The notes under the pieces: generated by a model
What the model was told of the DNA's origin: nothing
What the model saw: the letters and a program-made list of their open reading frames with translations, nothing else
Database searches by the model: none
Made by a program: the position numbers and the translations under genes
From: AG25 sp035517615
GTDB taxonomy: Bacteria > Gemmatimonadota > Gemmatimonadetes > Gemmatimonadales > GWC2-71-9
Length of the DNA stretch: 64,000 nucleotides
Assembly (NCBI GenBank): GCA_035517615.1
Contig: DATIYM010000020.1
Span: forward strand, 62,001 to 126,000
Direction: 5' to 3'
In this document: positions 40,078 through 48,429 of the stretch, one piece after another
Numbering within the stretch: the first letter of the stretch is position 1
Layout: each line of letters starts with the position of its first letter

Positions 40078-41513
40078 TCCCCACTCCACTCCGTCCGTTT
40101 GTAAACGGAAAAGACGCCGTCCAGCTGGAAGGCGGCAGCGTACGCGAGCTGCTCGAGCGGCTCACGCGCGACCATGCCGAGCTCGGCCGCCATCTATTTG
40201 CCGAAGACGGGCGGCTGCGGAGCTTCGTGAACGTGTACGTGAACGATCGGGACATCCGCCATCTGGCGCAGCAGGACACGCGCGTGAGCGCGGGCGATAC
40301 GGTGTCGATCATCCCCAGCATCGCGGGTGGGGCGGGAACGATCAGCGTCACGCGCAAGCCCGCCGCGGCCCGGTCGCTTCCCAAGCTTTCGCACGAAGAA
40401 ATTCTGCGCTATTCGCGCCATCTCATTCTCCCCGACGTGGGACTCGAGGGCCAGCGCAAACTCAAGGCGGCTCGCGTTCTGCTCATCGGCGCCGGTGGAC
40501 TCGGCTCGCCTGCCGCCCTGTATCTGGCCGCGGCGGGCGTCGGCACGATTGGCCTCGTGGACTTTGACGTCGTGGACTCGACCAATCTCCAGCGTCAGAT
40601 CGTGCACGGCACATCGACGGTGGGCGTGTCCAAACTCGAATCGGCGCGGCGCCGCATCAGGGATTTGAATCCGAACGTGCAGGTCGAGGGATTCGAGACG
40701 CGGCTTACCTCCGAGAACGCGCTCGACATCATCAAGGATTTCGACATCGTCGCCGACGGAACGGACAATTTCGCCACCCGCTATCTCGTGAACGATGCCT
40801 GCGTGCTGCTCGGCAAACCGAACGTGTACGGCTCGATTTTCCGCTTCGAGGGACAGGCGTCGGTGTTCTATGCCAAACAAGGGCCGTGCTATCGCTGCCT
40901 CTATCCCGAGCCGCCGCCTCCGGGACTCGTCCCGTCCTGCGCGGAGGGCGGCGTGCTGGGGGTGCTGCCCGGAATCGTGGGCTCGATTCAGGCGCTCGAA
41001 GCGATCAAACTGGTGATCGGCAACGGCGAGACCCTCATCGGTCGACTGGTGCTGTTCGACGCGCTGCGGCTCAAGTTCCGCGAGCTGAAGCTCGAAAAGG
41101 ATCCCAATTGCCCCATCTGCGGCCGGAATCCGACGATCACCTCGCTCATCGACTACGAGGCGTTCTGCGGCGTCACGCCGGAGCCTGGGTATCCCGGCGC
41201 CGAGGTGACCGCGCTCGATCTGAAGGAAGAGATCGACGCCGGCAAGCCGATCGTGGTGCTCGACGTACGCGAGCCGCACGAAGCGGAAATCGCGACCATC
41301 GAGGGCGCCAAGCTCATTCCGCTTGGTGAGCTCCCCGATCGGTTACGTGAACTCGATGACCACGCCGAGATCGTCACTCATTGTCATCATGGTGCCCGCG
41401 CCGCCAAGGCGCTCGAGATTCTCCGGGCCGCGGGATTCCAGAAGGCCCGAATGCTGGCGGGTGGGATCGACGCGTGGGCGGTAAATGTGGATCCGGAGAT
41501 GCCTAGGTACTAA
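40059..41513 (+). CDS. CysO/ThiS-like sulfur carrier fused to MoeZ (E1-like adenylyltransferase plus rhodanese)
   Basis: A 484-residue three-part protein. Residues 1-91 are a beta-grasp sulfur carrier (TVLIPTPLRPFVNGKDAV ... VSIIPSIAGG) with Gly90-Gly91. Residues about 105-360 are a ThiF/MoeB-type E1 domain with ATP loop LLIGAGGLGSPAALYLAAAG, zinc pairs CYRC and CPIC, and a crossover-loop Cys in VPSCAEGG. Residues 375-484 are a rhodanese with active Cys442 in HCHHGAR. In CysO the Gly-Gly must be C-terminal to become a thiocarboxylate; here it is internal and followed by AGTISVTRKP. ATG 40059 is set by homology; the frame runs further upstream inside mec. Confidence 0.9.
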   Translation: MAVTVLIPTPLRPFVNGKDAVQLEGGSVRELLERLTRDHAELGRHLFAEDGRLRSFVNVYVNDRDIRHLAQQDTRVSAGDTVSIIPSIAGGAGTISVTRKPAAARSLPKLSHEEILRYSRHLILPDVGLEGQRKLKAARVLLIGAGGLGSPAALYLAAAGVGTIGLVDFDVVDSTNLQRQIVHGTSTVGVSKLESARRRIRDLNPNVQVEGFETRLTSENALDIIKDFDIVADGTDNFATRYLVNDACVLLGKPNVYGSIFRFEGQASVFYAKQGPCYRCLYPEPPPPGLVPSCAEGGVLGVLPGIVGSIQALEAIKLVIGNGETLIGRLVLFDALRLKFRELKLEKDPNCPICGRNPTITSLIDYEAFCGVTPEPGYPGAEVTALDLKEEIDAGKPIVVLDVREPHEAEIATIEGAKLIPLGELPDRLRELDDHAEIVTHCHHGARAAKALEILRAAGFQKARMLAGGIDAWAVNVDPEMPRY

Positions 41514-41515
41514 AG

Positions 41516-41544
41516 ACGTCGAGAAAAAGACGTCGAGAAAAAGA
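41516..41544. repeat. Short tandem repeat after the CysO-MoeZ gene
   Basis: Two copies of a 14-base unit (GACGTCGAGAAAAA) stand in tandem immediately after the stop, with a third partial GAC. On the minus strand this is two T-rich runs about 35 bases downstream of tRNA-Leu and could help end its transcript. Confidence 0.7.
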
Positions 41545-41575
41545 CATCCGCCACTACCCTCGGGCGCCTCACCTC

Positions 41576-41661
<86 letters not shown>

Positions 41662-41676
41662 CGAAGGGAACGGGAA

Positions 41677-41706
41677 AAGATAGACGGCGGTATAACTGCA
41701 AGTCAA
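41677..41706 (-). promoter_or_regulatory. Promoter of tRNA-Leu
   Basis: On the minus strand TTGACT (41706-41701), an 18-base spacer and TATCTT (41682-41677) lie about 15 bases before the mature tRNA 5' end. Confidence 0.7.
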
Positions 41707-41714
41707 CTATTGGC

Positions 41715-41743
41715 TTGACCACCTCCTGGCGGGTTTCTATCTT
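41715..41743 (+). promoter_or_regulatory. Promoter of smpB
   Basis: TTGACC (41715-41720), 17 bases and TATCTT (41738-41743) form a good promoter 12 bases before GTG 41756. Its -35 box is eight bases from the tRNA-Leu -35 box, so the two promoters are back to back. Confidence 0.72.
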
Positions 41744-41755
41744 GCCGATCTCTCG

Positions 41756-42214
41756 GTGGACAAGCTCTCCATAGCCCGGAATCCGCGGGCGCGACACGAC
41801 TATCATCTCCTGGAAACCTGGGAGGCCGGCCTCGTCCTCACGGGCACGGAAGTGAAATCGCTGCGTGATCGGAAGGCGAGTCTGGGCGAGGCGTACGCGC
41901 ACGTCCAGAACGGAGAAGTCTGGCTCGAGGGCATGACGATCTCCCCGTACGGACCGGGTAGCTATAACAACCCTCCCCCGGCACGCTCGCGCAAGTTGTT
42001 GCTGCACAAACGCGAGATCCGCAAACTGATCGGGGGAACGACGCAACGGGGTCTGACACTGGTCCCGCTCGAGCTGTACTTCAAGGATGGAGTAGCGAAA
42101 GTGGCCATCGCGCTCGCCCGCGCCAAGAAGGTTCACGATAAGCGCGACGAGTTGAAGCGTCGCGCGATCGATCGCGAGCTGGCGCGCGCGTTTCGCAACC
42201 GGGGCAAATCGTGA
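41756..42214 (+). CDS. smpB: SsrA-binding protein SmpB
   Basis: A 152-residue protein with the SmpB signatures ARHDYHLLETWEAGLVLTGTEVKSLR, ASLGEAYAHV, LLLHKREIRKL and a basic C-terminal tail (AKKVHDKRDELKRRAIDRELARAFRNRGKS). It delivers tmRNA to stalled ribosomes. The gene starts at GTG 41756 and ends in a four-base overlap with the amidase gene. No tmRNA gene is visible in the window. Confidence 0.97.
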   Translation: MDKLSIARNPRARHDYHLLETWEAGLVLTGTEVKSLRDRKASLGEAYAHVQNGEVWLEGMTISPYGPGSYNNPPPARSRKLLLHKREIRKLIGGTTQRGLTLVPLELYFKDGVAKVAIALARAKKVHDKRDELKRRAIDRELARAFRNRGKS

Positions 42215-43392
42215 TGCTGGTCCTGCTCGCGGCGCTTCTCGCCCCCGCGCAGATCGCGATTGCCACGCCGCGGGGCCAAACGCTCGTTCCGGTAACCACG
42301 GAGCGGGGCGGGGCCGCGGTGCCGCTGCCTCCACTCATTTCGGCGCTCAATCTCACCACGACGCTCGACGGCTCCGAGGCCACCGTAGGGTTGGACGGTG
42401 CGATTTTCATCTTCCAGCTGGGCATGCCGTTCGTGCGCGCGCGCGGGGCCATCTATTCCATGTCGATCGGTCCCTATCTCGCGCGCGACACGCTGTTCCT
42501 CCCGCTCGACTGGGTGGCGGTAACGATTCCTCAGGTGCTTAAGGGCCGCTACCGCTGGGACGATGCCACGGCACGGCTCGAGGAGCTGCCCCAGCCGGCC
42601 GCGAGCGCGGTGTCGGCCGTGCTGTCGAACGCGCCCAACCCGCTCACCGGACTCAGGCTCAGACACATCATTCTCGTCGACCCCGGCCATGGCGGCGCGG
42701 ACCCCGGCAACCCGGGGCTCTATTTCCCTGGTGGACTGGTCGAGAAAGACATCACGCTGAACGTCGCCAAGCTGCTGCGGGCCGAACTGCTGCGTCGCGG
42801 GCTCGAAGCGCGCCTGACGCGGACGCGCGACACGTTGATCGATCTGGCCGATCGCGGCGCGTTGTGCAGCGGCGACTGCGACTTGTTCGTCAGCATCCAC
42901 GTGAATTCAATGCCGCGGGGTCAGCACCAGTCGGCGGCGAGCGGCGTCGAGACCTACTTTCTGTCCGATGCGAAAACCGAAGATCAGCGCCGCGTGGCGC
43001 AGATGGAAAACGACGCCATCCGTTTCGAGACCGATGGGTCGAATGCGTCCACGGGTGACCTGGGGTTCATCCTCCGCGATTTGCAGGCCAACGAATACCT
43101 CCGCGAATCGGCCCGGCTCGCGCAGCTCGTGCAACAGCGCGTGAGTCTCGTGCACCCGGGCGGGGATCGCGGCGTGCAGCAGGCGGGATTCATGGTGCTC
43201 ACCACGGCGCGGCGCCCGGCGATCCTGGTCGAGACCGGCTTCGCCACCAACCGGACCGATGCCGCGTTCCTCGCGTCGAGCCTCGGGCAGCACAAGGTGG
43301 CCAGCGCGGTGGCCGACGGGATCGTCGCGTATCTCCTCGAGTTCGAGCGTAAACTCTCCGGAATGACCGCCGCGGGCCGGGCGCCGCAGTGA
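42211..43392 (+). CDS. N-acetylmuramoyl-L-alanine amidase (Amidase_3, AmiC type)
   Basis: The 393-residue exported protein has a signal peptide (MLVLLAALLAPAQIAIA). An N-terminal region (about 20-135) resembles copper-amine-oxidase-type or AMIN-like wall-binding repeats. The zinc amidase domain starts at ILVDPGHGGADPGNPG and includes the ligand Glu in GLVEKDITLNVAK, VSIHVNS and the catalytic Glu in ILVETGFATN. It cuts the amide bond between MurNAc and the peptide in peptidoglycan, typically during cell division. The GTG start overlaps the smpB stop. Confidence 0.92.
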   Translation: MMLVLLAALLAPAQIAIATPRGQTLVPVTTERGGAAVPLPPLISALNLTTTLDGSEATVGLDGAIFIFQLGMPFVRARGAIYSMSIGPYLARDTLFLPLDWVAVTIPQVLKGRYRWDDATARLEELPQPAASAVSAVLSNAPNPLTGLRLRHIILVDPGHGGADPGNPGLYFPGGLVEKDITLNVAKLLRAELLRRGLEARLTRTRDTLIDLADRGALCSGDCDLFVSIHVNSMPRGQHQSAASGVETYFLSDAKTEDQRRVAQMENDAIRFETDGSNASTGDLGFILRDLQANEYLRESARLAQLVQQRVSLVHPGGDRGVQQAGFMVLTTARRPAILVETGFATNRTDAAFLASSLGQHKVASAVADGIVAYLLEFERKLSGMTAAGRAPQ

Positions 43393-44885
43393 GCGCGGTC
43401 CGGCGTGCAGGCCTTTGTCTCCTGCTCGCGCTCGGCACCCAGACCGGATGCGTGTACTTCAACGCGATGTGGAGCGTGAACCACTATGCCGGCCAGGCGC
43501 GGAGCGCGGAGCGCGCGGGCCGCAACGATGAAGCGCGCGCCGCTTGGTCGGAGACCGCGATCCGCGCGGAGTCGCTCGTGGCTCGCCATCCGCACAGCCG
43601 CTACGTCCCGAAGGCGCTCGTGCTGCAGGGAGAAGGGCTGGCCGCGAGCGGTGGATGCGATCGCGCGATGGTCCCGCTCACCCGAGTCCTCGCCACCGTG
43701 TCGAACACCGAGCTGCGCGAACGTGCCGCGCTCGCCGCTGCCGGATGCTCGCTCGAGCGCAGCGACATCGCGGGCGCCGACAGCCTTGCGGGAATGGTCG
43801 TAGGCTCGTCCGACCGGGGGCGCGCGTCACGGGCATATTTCCTCGCGGGGCGCGTGGCCGAACTGCGAGGCGATCTGCGCGTCGCCGAGCATGCATACGC
43901 CGGCTCCGCCGATCCGAACGCACGCGTCTCGCGCGCGCATGCGCTACTCGCGCTCGGCGAGCCGTGGACCGGGGTATTCGACACCCTGCTCGGGTCGCAC
44001 GTGTCGGAAACGGAGTGGGCCAATCTCCTGGACCACGTTAGCCGCACCACGTCCGCAGACAGCGCCAGCGCCGTCCTGGACCAGGTGCTCACGCGCACCC
44101 GACTGGGCGCGGGATCCCGGGCGCGGCTGCTCGTAGCGGATGGGAATCGGCTGTTCGCCGCCACCGCGTGGACCAGCGCTGCGACCCGCTACAAGACGGC
44201 GGCGGGGCTCGTGCCCGATTCCGTCATCGGGCACGAGGCGGTGGTCCGTGGGATGTGGGTGCGAGCGGTAACGTCGCGCACGGTGCCCGACTTGCGAGCG
44301 GTTCGCGCAGACTTGTCGCGCCTGATTCCGAGTCTGGACGGAGGCACCGCCCAGCTCGCGAGAACGCTCGACGGCGTTCTCGGTCGCGTGCTGCTCGAGG
44401 ATGACGCATCCGACGTGGCGCGGTTACAGGCGGCGGAGGTCGCGCGTGATTCGCTGCACGCGCCGGAGCTTGCGGGAACGATGTTCCTGGATTTCGCACG
44501 CGACCGCCCCAACTCGCTCTTTGCCGCGAAGGCGCTCCTCGCGGCCGCCCCGCTGCGTCCCGATGTGCGCGATTCGATCTTCGACGTCCTGGCGGTGACC
44601 TATGCCGGATCCCCGTACACGCTGGCGTGGCAGGGTGAGCCGAGCCCGGCGTACGCGGCGGCCGAGGATTCGCTTGCCATCGCGCTGGGCGGCGCGGCGC
44701 CGGAGCTGCCGCTCGCGGTTGGTGTGCCGGTTCCCGTGCCCGGCCGGCGCGGGCCACCGCTCGATTCGTTTGGCGAAGCAACTCCCGCGGCGGATGCGGT
44801 TCCTGGCCCCCCCGTGCAACGGGCCGGCGATCCCAAGCCGGGACGAAAGCGCGGCGCGCAGCCGCCGCCCGCGGACCTCCAATGA
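43389..44885 (+). CDS. TPR-rich lipoprotein of unknown function
   Basis: A 498-residue protein with a lipoprotein signal (LCLLLALGTQTGC). The body is almost entirely helical with tetratricopeptide-like repeats (YAGQARSAERAGRNDEARAAW, YFLAGRVAELRGDLRVAEHAY). A Pro-rich tail (about 450-498) ends in RKRGAQPPPADLQ. It is likely an outer-membrane-attached scaffold in the periplasm, comparable to assembly or cell-wall lipoproteins of the BamD/YbgF kind, without a specific match. The GTG start overlaps the amidase stop, which suggests a joint role in the envelope. Confidence 0.75.
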   Translation: MSAVRRAGLCLLLALGTQTGCVYFNAMWSVNHYAGQARSAERAGRNDEARAAWSETAIRAESLVARHPHSRYVPKALVLQGEGLAASGGCDRAMVPLTRVLATVSNTELRERAALAAAGCSLERSDIAGADSLAGMVVGSSDRGRASRAYFLAGRVAELRGDLRVAEHAYAGSADPNARVSRAHALLALGEPWTGVFDTLLGSHVSETEWANLLDHVSRTTSADSASAVLDQVLTRTRLGAGSRARLLVADGNRLFAATAWTSAATRYKTAAGLVPDSVIGHEAVVRGMWVRAVTSRTVPDLRAVRADLSRLIPSLDGGTAQLARTLDGVLGRVLLEDDASDVARLQAAEVARDSLHAPELAGTMFLDFARDRPNSLFAAKALLAAAPLRPDVRDSIFDVLAVTYAGSPYTLAWQGEPSPAYAAAEDSLAIALGGAAPELPLAVGVPVPVPGRRGPPLDSFGEATPAADAVPGPPVQRAGDPKPGRKRGAQPPPADLQ

Positions 44886-45721
44886 GCGCGATCGAGTTCC
44901 TCGGCGCGACGTTCCAGAATCCGGTCCTGCTGGCCGCGGGCACCGCTGGGTTCGGCCGGGAGGTGGAGCGCGTGGTCGCCCTCGAACGCCTCGGTGGCCT
45001 GATCACGAAGGCCGTGACGCCCGAGCCGCGCCGCGGCCACCCGAGCCCGCGGGTCGCGGAATTCCGCGGAGGCATGCTCAACGCGATCGGGCTCGCCAAT
45101 CCAGGGATCGAGGCGGTCCTGCAACATGAGCTGCCCTGGCTCGCCGCGCACGTCAAACGGGCTCGTGTCATCGTGAACGTCGCCGGCGCCACGGTAGACG
45201 ATTACGTCTGTGTGCTCGGTCGATTGAGCGCCGCGCCCGGAGTCGTAGCCTTCGAGATCAACGCGTCCTGCCCCAACACCAAAGCCGGTGGCCTCGAGTT
45301 CGGGGCCAGTCCCACGGCACTGGGTGAGCTGGTGGGACGCTGCCGCGCGGCCACGCCCCGTCCGCTCATCGTGAAGCTGTCGCCCGTGCTACCCGACATC
45401 GCGGCGATGGCGGAAGTTGCCGCGCACGAGGGGGCGAATGCCGTGAGCGTTGTGAATACCTTTCCAGGCGAGAGTGGCGGACGACTCGGAAATGGAGTGG
45501 GAGGCGTGAGCGGACCCGCACTACTGCCGCTGGGCGTGTTGGCGGTACACCGGATTGCCGGCCGACTCGACCTGCCGATCATCGGCATGGGGGGAATCCG
45601 GACCGGGCAGGATGCCCGGGAGTATCTCGACGCGGGAGCGACGCTGGTGGCGATCGGCACGGCCGCGCTGGCCGATCCGCGCGTTCCGGAACGGGTCGTG
45701 CGCGAGTTGACCAGTGGCTGA
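44882..45721 (+). CDS. pyrD: Dihydroorotate dehydrogenase, class 1B catalytic subunit
   Basis: A 279-residue FMN enzyme of pyrimidine synthesis. Class 1 features are FLGATFQNPVLLAAGTAGFG, LNAIGLANPGIEAVL, INASCPNTKAGGLEFG with the catalytic Cys, IVKLSPV, and the phosphate loop IIGMGGIRTGQDARE. Class 1B enzymes use NAD through a PyrK subunit, which is not in the window. It overlaps the TPR lipoprotein by four bases and pyrF by eight. Confidence 0.94.
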   Translation: MSAIEFLGATFQNPVLLAAGTAGFGREVERVVALERLGGLITKAVTPEPRRGHPSPRVAEFRGGMLNAIGLANPGIEAVLQHELPWLAAHVKRARVIVNVAGATVDDYVCVLGRLSAAPGVVAFEINASCPNTKAGGLEFGASPTALGELVGRCRAATPRPLIVKLSPVLPDIAAMAEVAAHEGANAVSVVNTFPGESGGRLGNGVGGVSGPALLPLGVLAVHRIAGRLDLPIIGMGGIRTGQDAREYLDAGATLVAIGTAALADPRVPERVVRELTSG

Positions 45722-46391
45722 GCTGATCGTGGCGCTCGACGTTCCGAGCGCGTCTCGTGCCCTCGAGCTCGCCGACCAGTTGGACGAGCTGCAGTGGGTG
45801 AAGATCGGTCCCGTCCTGTTTGTGCGTGAGGGTCCGGCCATCGTGCGGCAGCTCATCGCCCGAGGCATCCGGGTCTTTCTCGATCTCAAGTGGCATGACA
45901 TCCCGAGCACTGTGGCGGATGCCGTCGCGGCCGCGCGCGAGCTCGGTGTGTCGCTCGCGACGGTGCACTGCTTCGGGGGCCGCGCGATGTTGGAGGCGGC
46001 CGTGCGTTCGGGCGGCGACGCGCTCCCGCTCGTGGGCGTGACGGTGTTGACCTCCCATCACTCCGCCGATCTCGCGGCGGTGCTGGGGCGCGGCGTGCCC
46101 GATGTTGGTTTTGAGGCTGAGCGGCTGGCGCAGCTCGCGATCGCCGCCGGTCTCCGGGGCGTCGTGGCTTCGGGGCATGAGCTTGGCATTCTGCGATCGG
46201 CACTTGGCACCGAGCCCTGGATCGTCGTCCCGGGAATTCGCCCAACGGGAGAATCGCGCGACGATCAGGCGCGTACCATTACCGCCGCCGAAGCCGTGCG
46301 CCGCGGTGCGTCGCACCTGGTCGTCGGGCGGCCCATCACGGCGGCGCCGAATCCATCGCGGGTGTATCGAGAGCTCGTGAACGCGCTGTGA
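45714..46391 (+). CDS. pyrF: Orotidine 5'-phosphate decarboxylase
   Basis: The 225-residue TIM-barrel enzyme makes UMP. It has LIVALDVPSASRALELAD, the catalytic Lys-Asp array in FLDLKWHDIPSTVADA, and the phosphate motif VVPGIRPTG followed by GASHLVVGRPIT. The GTG start overlaps pyrD by eight bases and the stop overlaps the next gene by four, so the pyrimidine genes are tightly coupled. Confidence 0.96.
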   Translation: MAELIVALDVPSASRALELADQLDELQWVKIGPVLFVREGPAIVRQLIARGIRVFLDLKWHDIPSTVADAVAAARELGVSLATVHCFGGRAMLEAAVRSGGDALPLVGVTVLTSHHSADLAAVLGRGVPDVGFEAERLAQLAIAAGLRGVVASGHELGILRSALGTEPWIVVPGIRPTGESRDDQARTITAAEAVRRGASHLVVGRPITAAPNPSRVYRELVNAL

Positions 46392-46801
46392 GAACGCTGG
46401 CCGCGCTGCTCGCGCTCGTGTGCATGGACTCCCGGCTCTCGGGTCAGGCCACGCTGCCCGACGCCGCTCAGCAGGCGGCGACGGCCTGGACGGCTCACAA
46501 CCCCGAGGCGCTGGTCGGCTCGAGTAGCCGCGTGGCCCTGGAAATTCCCGGCGCGGATCCTTCCGGCCCGCTTCCTCCGGCCCAGGCGATCGAACTGCTG
46601 CGGCGCTATCTCAGGCCGGCGCGCGAACAGGGCGTGTCGATCCGGACGGTCAAAGAAGACGCTCCGGGGTCCGGATTTGTCGTGCTCGAACGCGCGTATT
46701 CGCTGGCCGGGACAAGCGACGTGCGGCGGGAGACGCTGCTGCTGCGGTACCGCAAGGCTGGCGCCGACTGGCAGCTCACCGAATTGCGGGCAGCGCCGTA
46801 A
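46388..46801 (+). CDS. Small secreted protein of unknown function (NTF2-like)
   Basis: The 137-residue protein has a short N-terminal signal (LAALLALVCMDSRLSGQA). The domain resembles DUF4783/NTF2-like folds (AATAWTAHNPEALVGSSSRVALEIPG ... FVVLERAYSLAGTSDVRRETLLLRYRKAGADWQLTELRAAP). GTG start overlapping pyrF. The function is unknown. Confidence 0.65.
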   Translation: MRTLAALLALVCMDSRLSGQATLPDAAQQAATAWTAHNPEALVGSSSRVALEIPGADPSGPLPPAQAIELLRRYLRPAREQGVSIRTVKEDAPGSGFVVLERAYSLAGTSDVRRETLLLRYRKAGADWQLTELRAAP

Positions 46802-46821
46802 ATCCATTGCATGGCAAGCCC

Positions 46822-46850
46822 TTGCGTGGCCTTCTGAGCCCGTCTATAAT
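46822..46850 (+). promoter_or_regulatory. Strong promoter of the alpha ribosomal operon
   Basis: TTGCGT (46822-46827), exactly 17 bases and the consensus TATAAT (46845-46850) lie 42 bases before the rpmJ start. This is the best -10 box in the window and separates the ribosomal operon from the pyr genes. Confidence 0.85.
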
Positions 46851-46892
46851 GCGTGACTCGGAAAGAAAATCCCGCACAAACGGAGCGACGGA

Positions 46893-47009
46893 TTGAAGGT
46901 TCGTACCAGCGTCAAGCCGATCTGTGAGCACTGCAGGGTGATCAGACGGCGGGGAGTCATTCGCGTGATTTGCAAGCGCAATCCCAAACACCGCCAGCGG
47001 CAGGGTTGA
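46893..47009 (+). CDS. rpmJ: 50S ribosomal protein L36
   Basis: A 38-residue protein starting with TTG: KVRTSVKPICEHCRVIRR followed by RGVIRVICKRNPKHRQRQG. It has the zinc ligands C..C...C..H of the C+ form of L36. GGAG lies upstream of TTG 46893. It opens the alpha operon seven bases before rpsM. Confidence 0.96.
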   Translation: MKVRTSVKPICEHCRVIRRRGVIRVICKRNPKHRQRQG

Positions 47010-47015
47010 CGATCA

Positions 47016-47399
47016 ATGGCCCGTATCGCCGGTGTCGATCTACCGCGTGAAAAGAAGGTGCTGTACGCCCTCCCGTACATCTTCGGTATCGGTTCGAGCA
47101 ACGCCAAGCGGCTGCTCGCGGAAACGGGGGTGAATCCCGACACTCGCGTGCGCGACCTGCGCGACGCCGAAGTTGCACGGTTGCGGCAGGTGATCGAGCG
47201 GGACTACAAAGTGGAAGGCGCGCTGCGCACCGAAGTGGCGATGAACATCAAGCGCTTGATGGACATCGGCACGTACCGGGGCACGCGGCATCGTAAGGGG
47301 CTGCCCGTTCGCGGGCAGCGGACCCACACCAACGCGCGCACGAAGAAGGGACCGCGGCGCGCCATCGCGGGCAAGAAAAAGCCCCTGCTCAAAAAGTAA
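47016..47399 (+). CDS. rpsM: 30S ribosomal protein S13
   Basis: A 127-residue protein with ARIAGVDLPREKKVLYALPYIFGIG at the start, and the conserved RGTRHRKGLPVRGQRTHTNARTKKGPRR near the C-terminus. It contacts the 30S head and the inter-subunit bridge. Its stop codon is immediately followed by the ATG of rpsK. Confidence 0.98.
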   Translation: MARIAGVDLPREKKVLYALPYIFGIGSSNAKRLLAETGVNPDTRVRDLRDAEVARLRQVIERDYKVEGALRTEVAMNIKRLMDIGTYRGTRHRKGLPVRGQRTHTNARTKKGPRRAIAGKKKPLLKK

Positions 47400-47792
47400 A
47401 TGGCCCAAGCGAAACCAGCAGGCGCCAAGCGCGCCAAGAAAGTCGTCGAGGCGGAAGGCATCGCGCATATCACGGCTACGTTCAACAATACGCTGATCAC
47501 GATCACCGACATGCACGGGAACGGCATCACATGGGGTTCCTCGGGTAAAGCCGGCTTTCAGGGTTCGAAAAAGTCGACGCCCTTTGCGGCGACCGTTGCG
47601 GCCGAGCAGGCGGCGCGCGAGGCCCTGAATCTTGGCGTACGCCGGGTGCATGTGCGTGTGCAGGGTCCGGGTTCCGGGCGGGAGTCGGCGATTCAGGCGC
47701 TCGCCACCGCGGGCCTGCAGATCCGCTCGATTCGCGACGTCACGCCCATTCCCCATAACGGGTGCCGGCCGCCCAAGAAGCGGCGGGTCTGA
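47400..47792 (+). CDS. rpsK: 30S ribosomal protein S11
   Basis: A 130-residue protein with a basic N-terminal arm, then GIAHITATFNNTLITITDMHGN, WGSSGKAGFQGSKKSTPFAA and the signature VHVRVQGPGSGRESAIQAL, ending RDVTPIPHNGCRPPKKRRV. It lies in the 30S platform. ATG directly follows the rpsM stop and rpsD begins one base after its own stop. Confidence 0.98.
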   Translation: MAQAKPAGAKRAKKVVEAEGIAHITATFNNTLITITDMHGNGITWGSSGKAGFQGSKKSTPFAATVAAEQAAREALNLGVRRVHVRVQGPGSGRESAIQALATAGLQIRSIRDVTPIPHNGCRPPKKRRV

Positions 47793-47793
47793 C

Positions 47794-48429
47794 GTGGCGC
47801 GCTATACCGGTCCTGTGTGCCGCTTGTGCCGCCGCGAGGGCACGAAGCTCTTTCTCAAGGGAACGCGCTGCCTCACGGAGAAGTGCGCCGTCGAGCGGCG
47901 GGCCTATCCGCCGGGGCAGCATGGGCAGTCGGGCGGCCGGCGTCGCAAGGCGTCGGAATACGCCAAGCAGCTGCGTGAGAAACAGAAGGTCCGGCGCATT
48001 TACGGGATCTCGGAGCGGCAGTTCCGCAACATTTTCAATCGCGTGCTGAAAGAACCGGGGGTCACCGGCGAGGCACTGCTCGTGGCGCTCGAGAGCCGCC
48101 TCGATAATCTCGTGTACCGGCTGGGCTTTGCCGTTTCGCGCAAGCAGGCGCGCCAGCTCGTGCGGCACCGTCACATCGCGGTCAACGGCCGGATTCTCGA
48201 CGTACCCTCCTATCGGGTCAAGCCCGGCGACGAGGTCAAAGTCGTGGAGGCGAGCCGGGAGTTGGCGCAGGTCAGGGCGGCGCTCGAACAGTCGGTGCGA
48301 GGCCAGCCTGTTTCATGGATCCAAGTGGACACCGAGAAGGCGCTGGGAAGGATGACGGAGCGGCCAACGCGTGACGCCATCCCCATCGCTGCGCAAGAAC
48401 AGTTAATCGTCGAGCTCTATTCCAAGTGA
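47794..48429 (+). CDS. rpsD: 30S ribosomal protein S4
   Basis: A 211-residue protein beginning ARYTGPVCRLCRREGTKLFLKG, with four N-terminal cysteines (zinc-binding form), AYPPGQHGQSGGRRRKASEYAKQLREKQK, and the S4 RNA-binding domain (LESRLDNLVYRLGFAVSRKQARQLVRH). It starts 16S rRNA assembly and in many bacteria represses its own operon. GTG 47794 is fixed by homology; a longer frame inside rpsK is a shadow. Confidence 0.98.
   Translation: MARYTGPVCRLCRREGTKLFLKGTRCLTEKCAVERRAYPPGQHGQSGGRRRKASEYAKQLREKQKVRRIYGISERQFRNIFNRVLKEPGVTGEALLVALESRLDNLVYRLGFAVSRKQARQLVRHRHIAVNGRILDVPSYRVKPGDEVKVVEASRELAQVRAALEQSVRGQPVSWIQVDTEKALGRMTERPTRDAIPIAAQEQLIVELYSK

Noticed and set aside
41516..41544. Tandem repeat as a CRISPR fragment
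   Set aside because: The units are 14 bases with no spacers and no cas genes are nearby.
46851..46892. S4-binding pseudoknot in the alpha-operon leader
   Set aside because: The leader before rpmJ is only about 35 bases and I cannot see a convincing pseudoknot.
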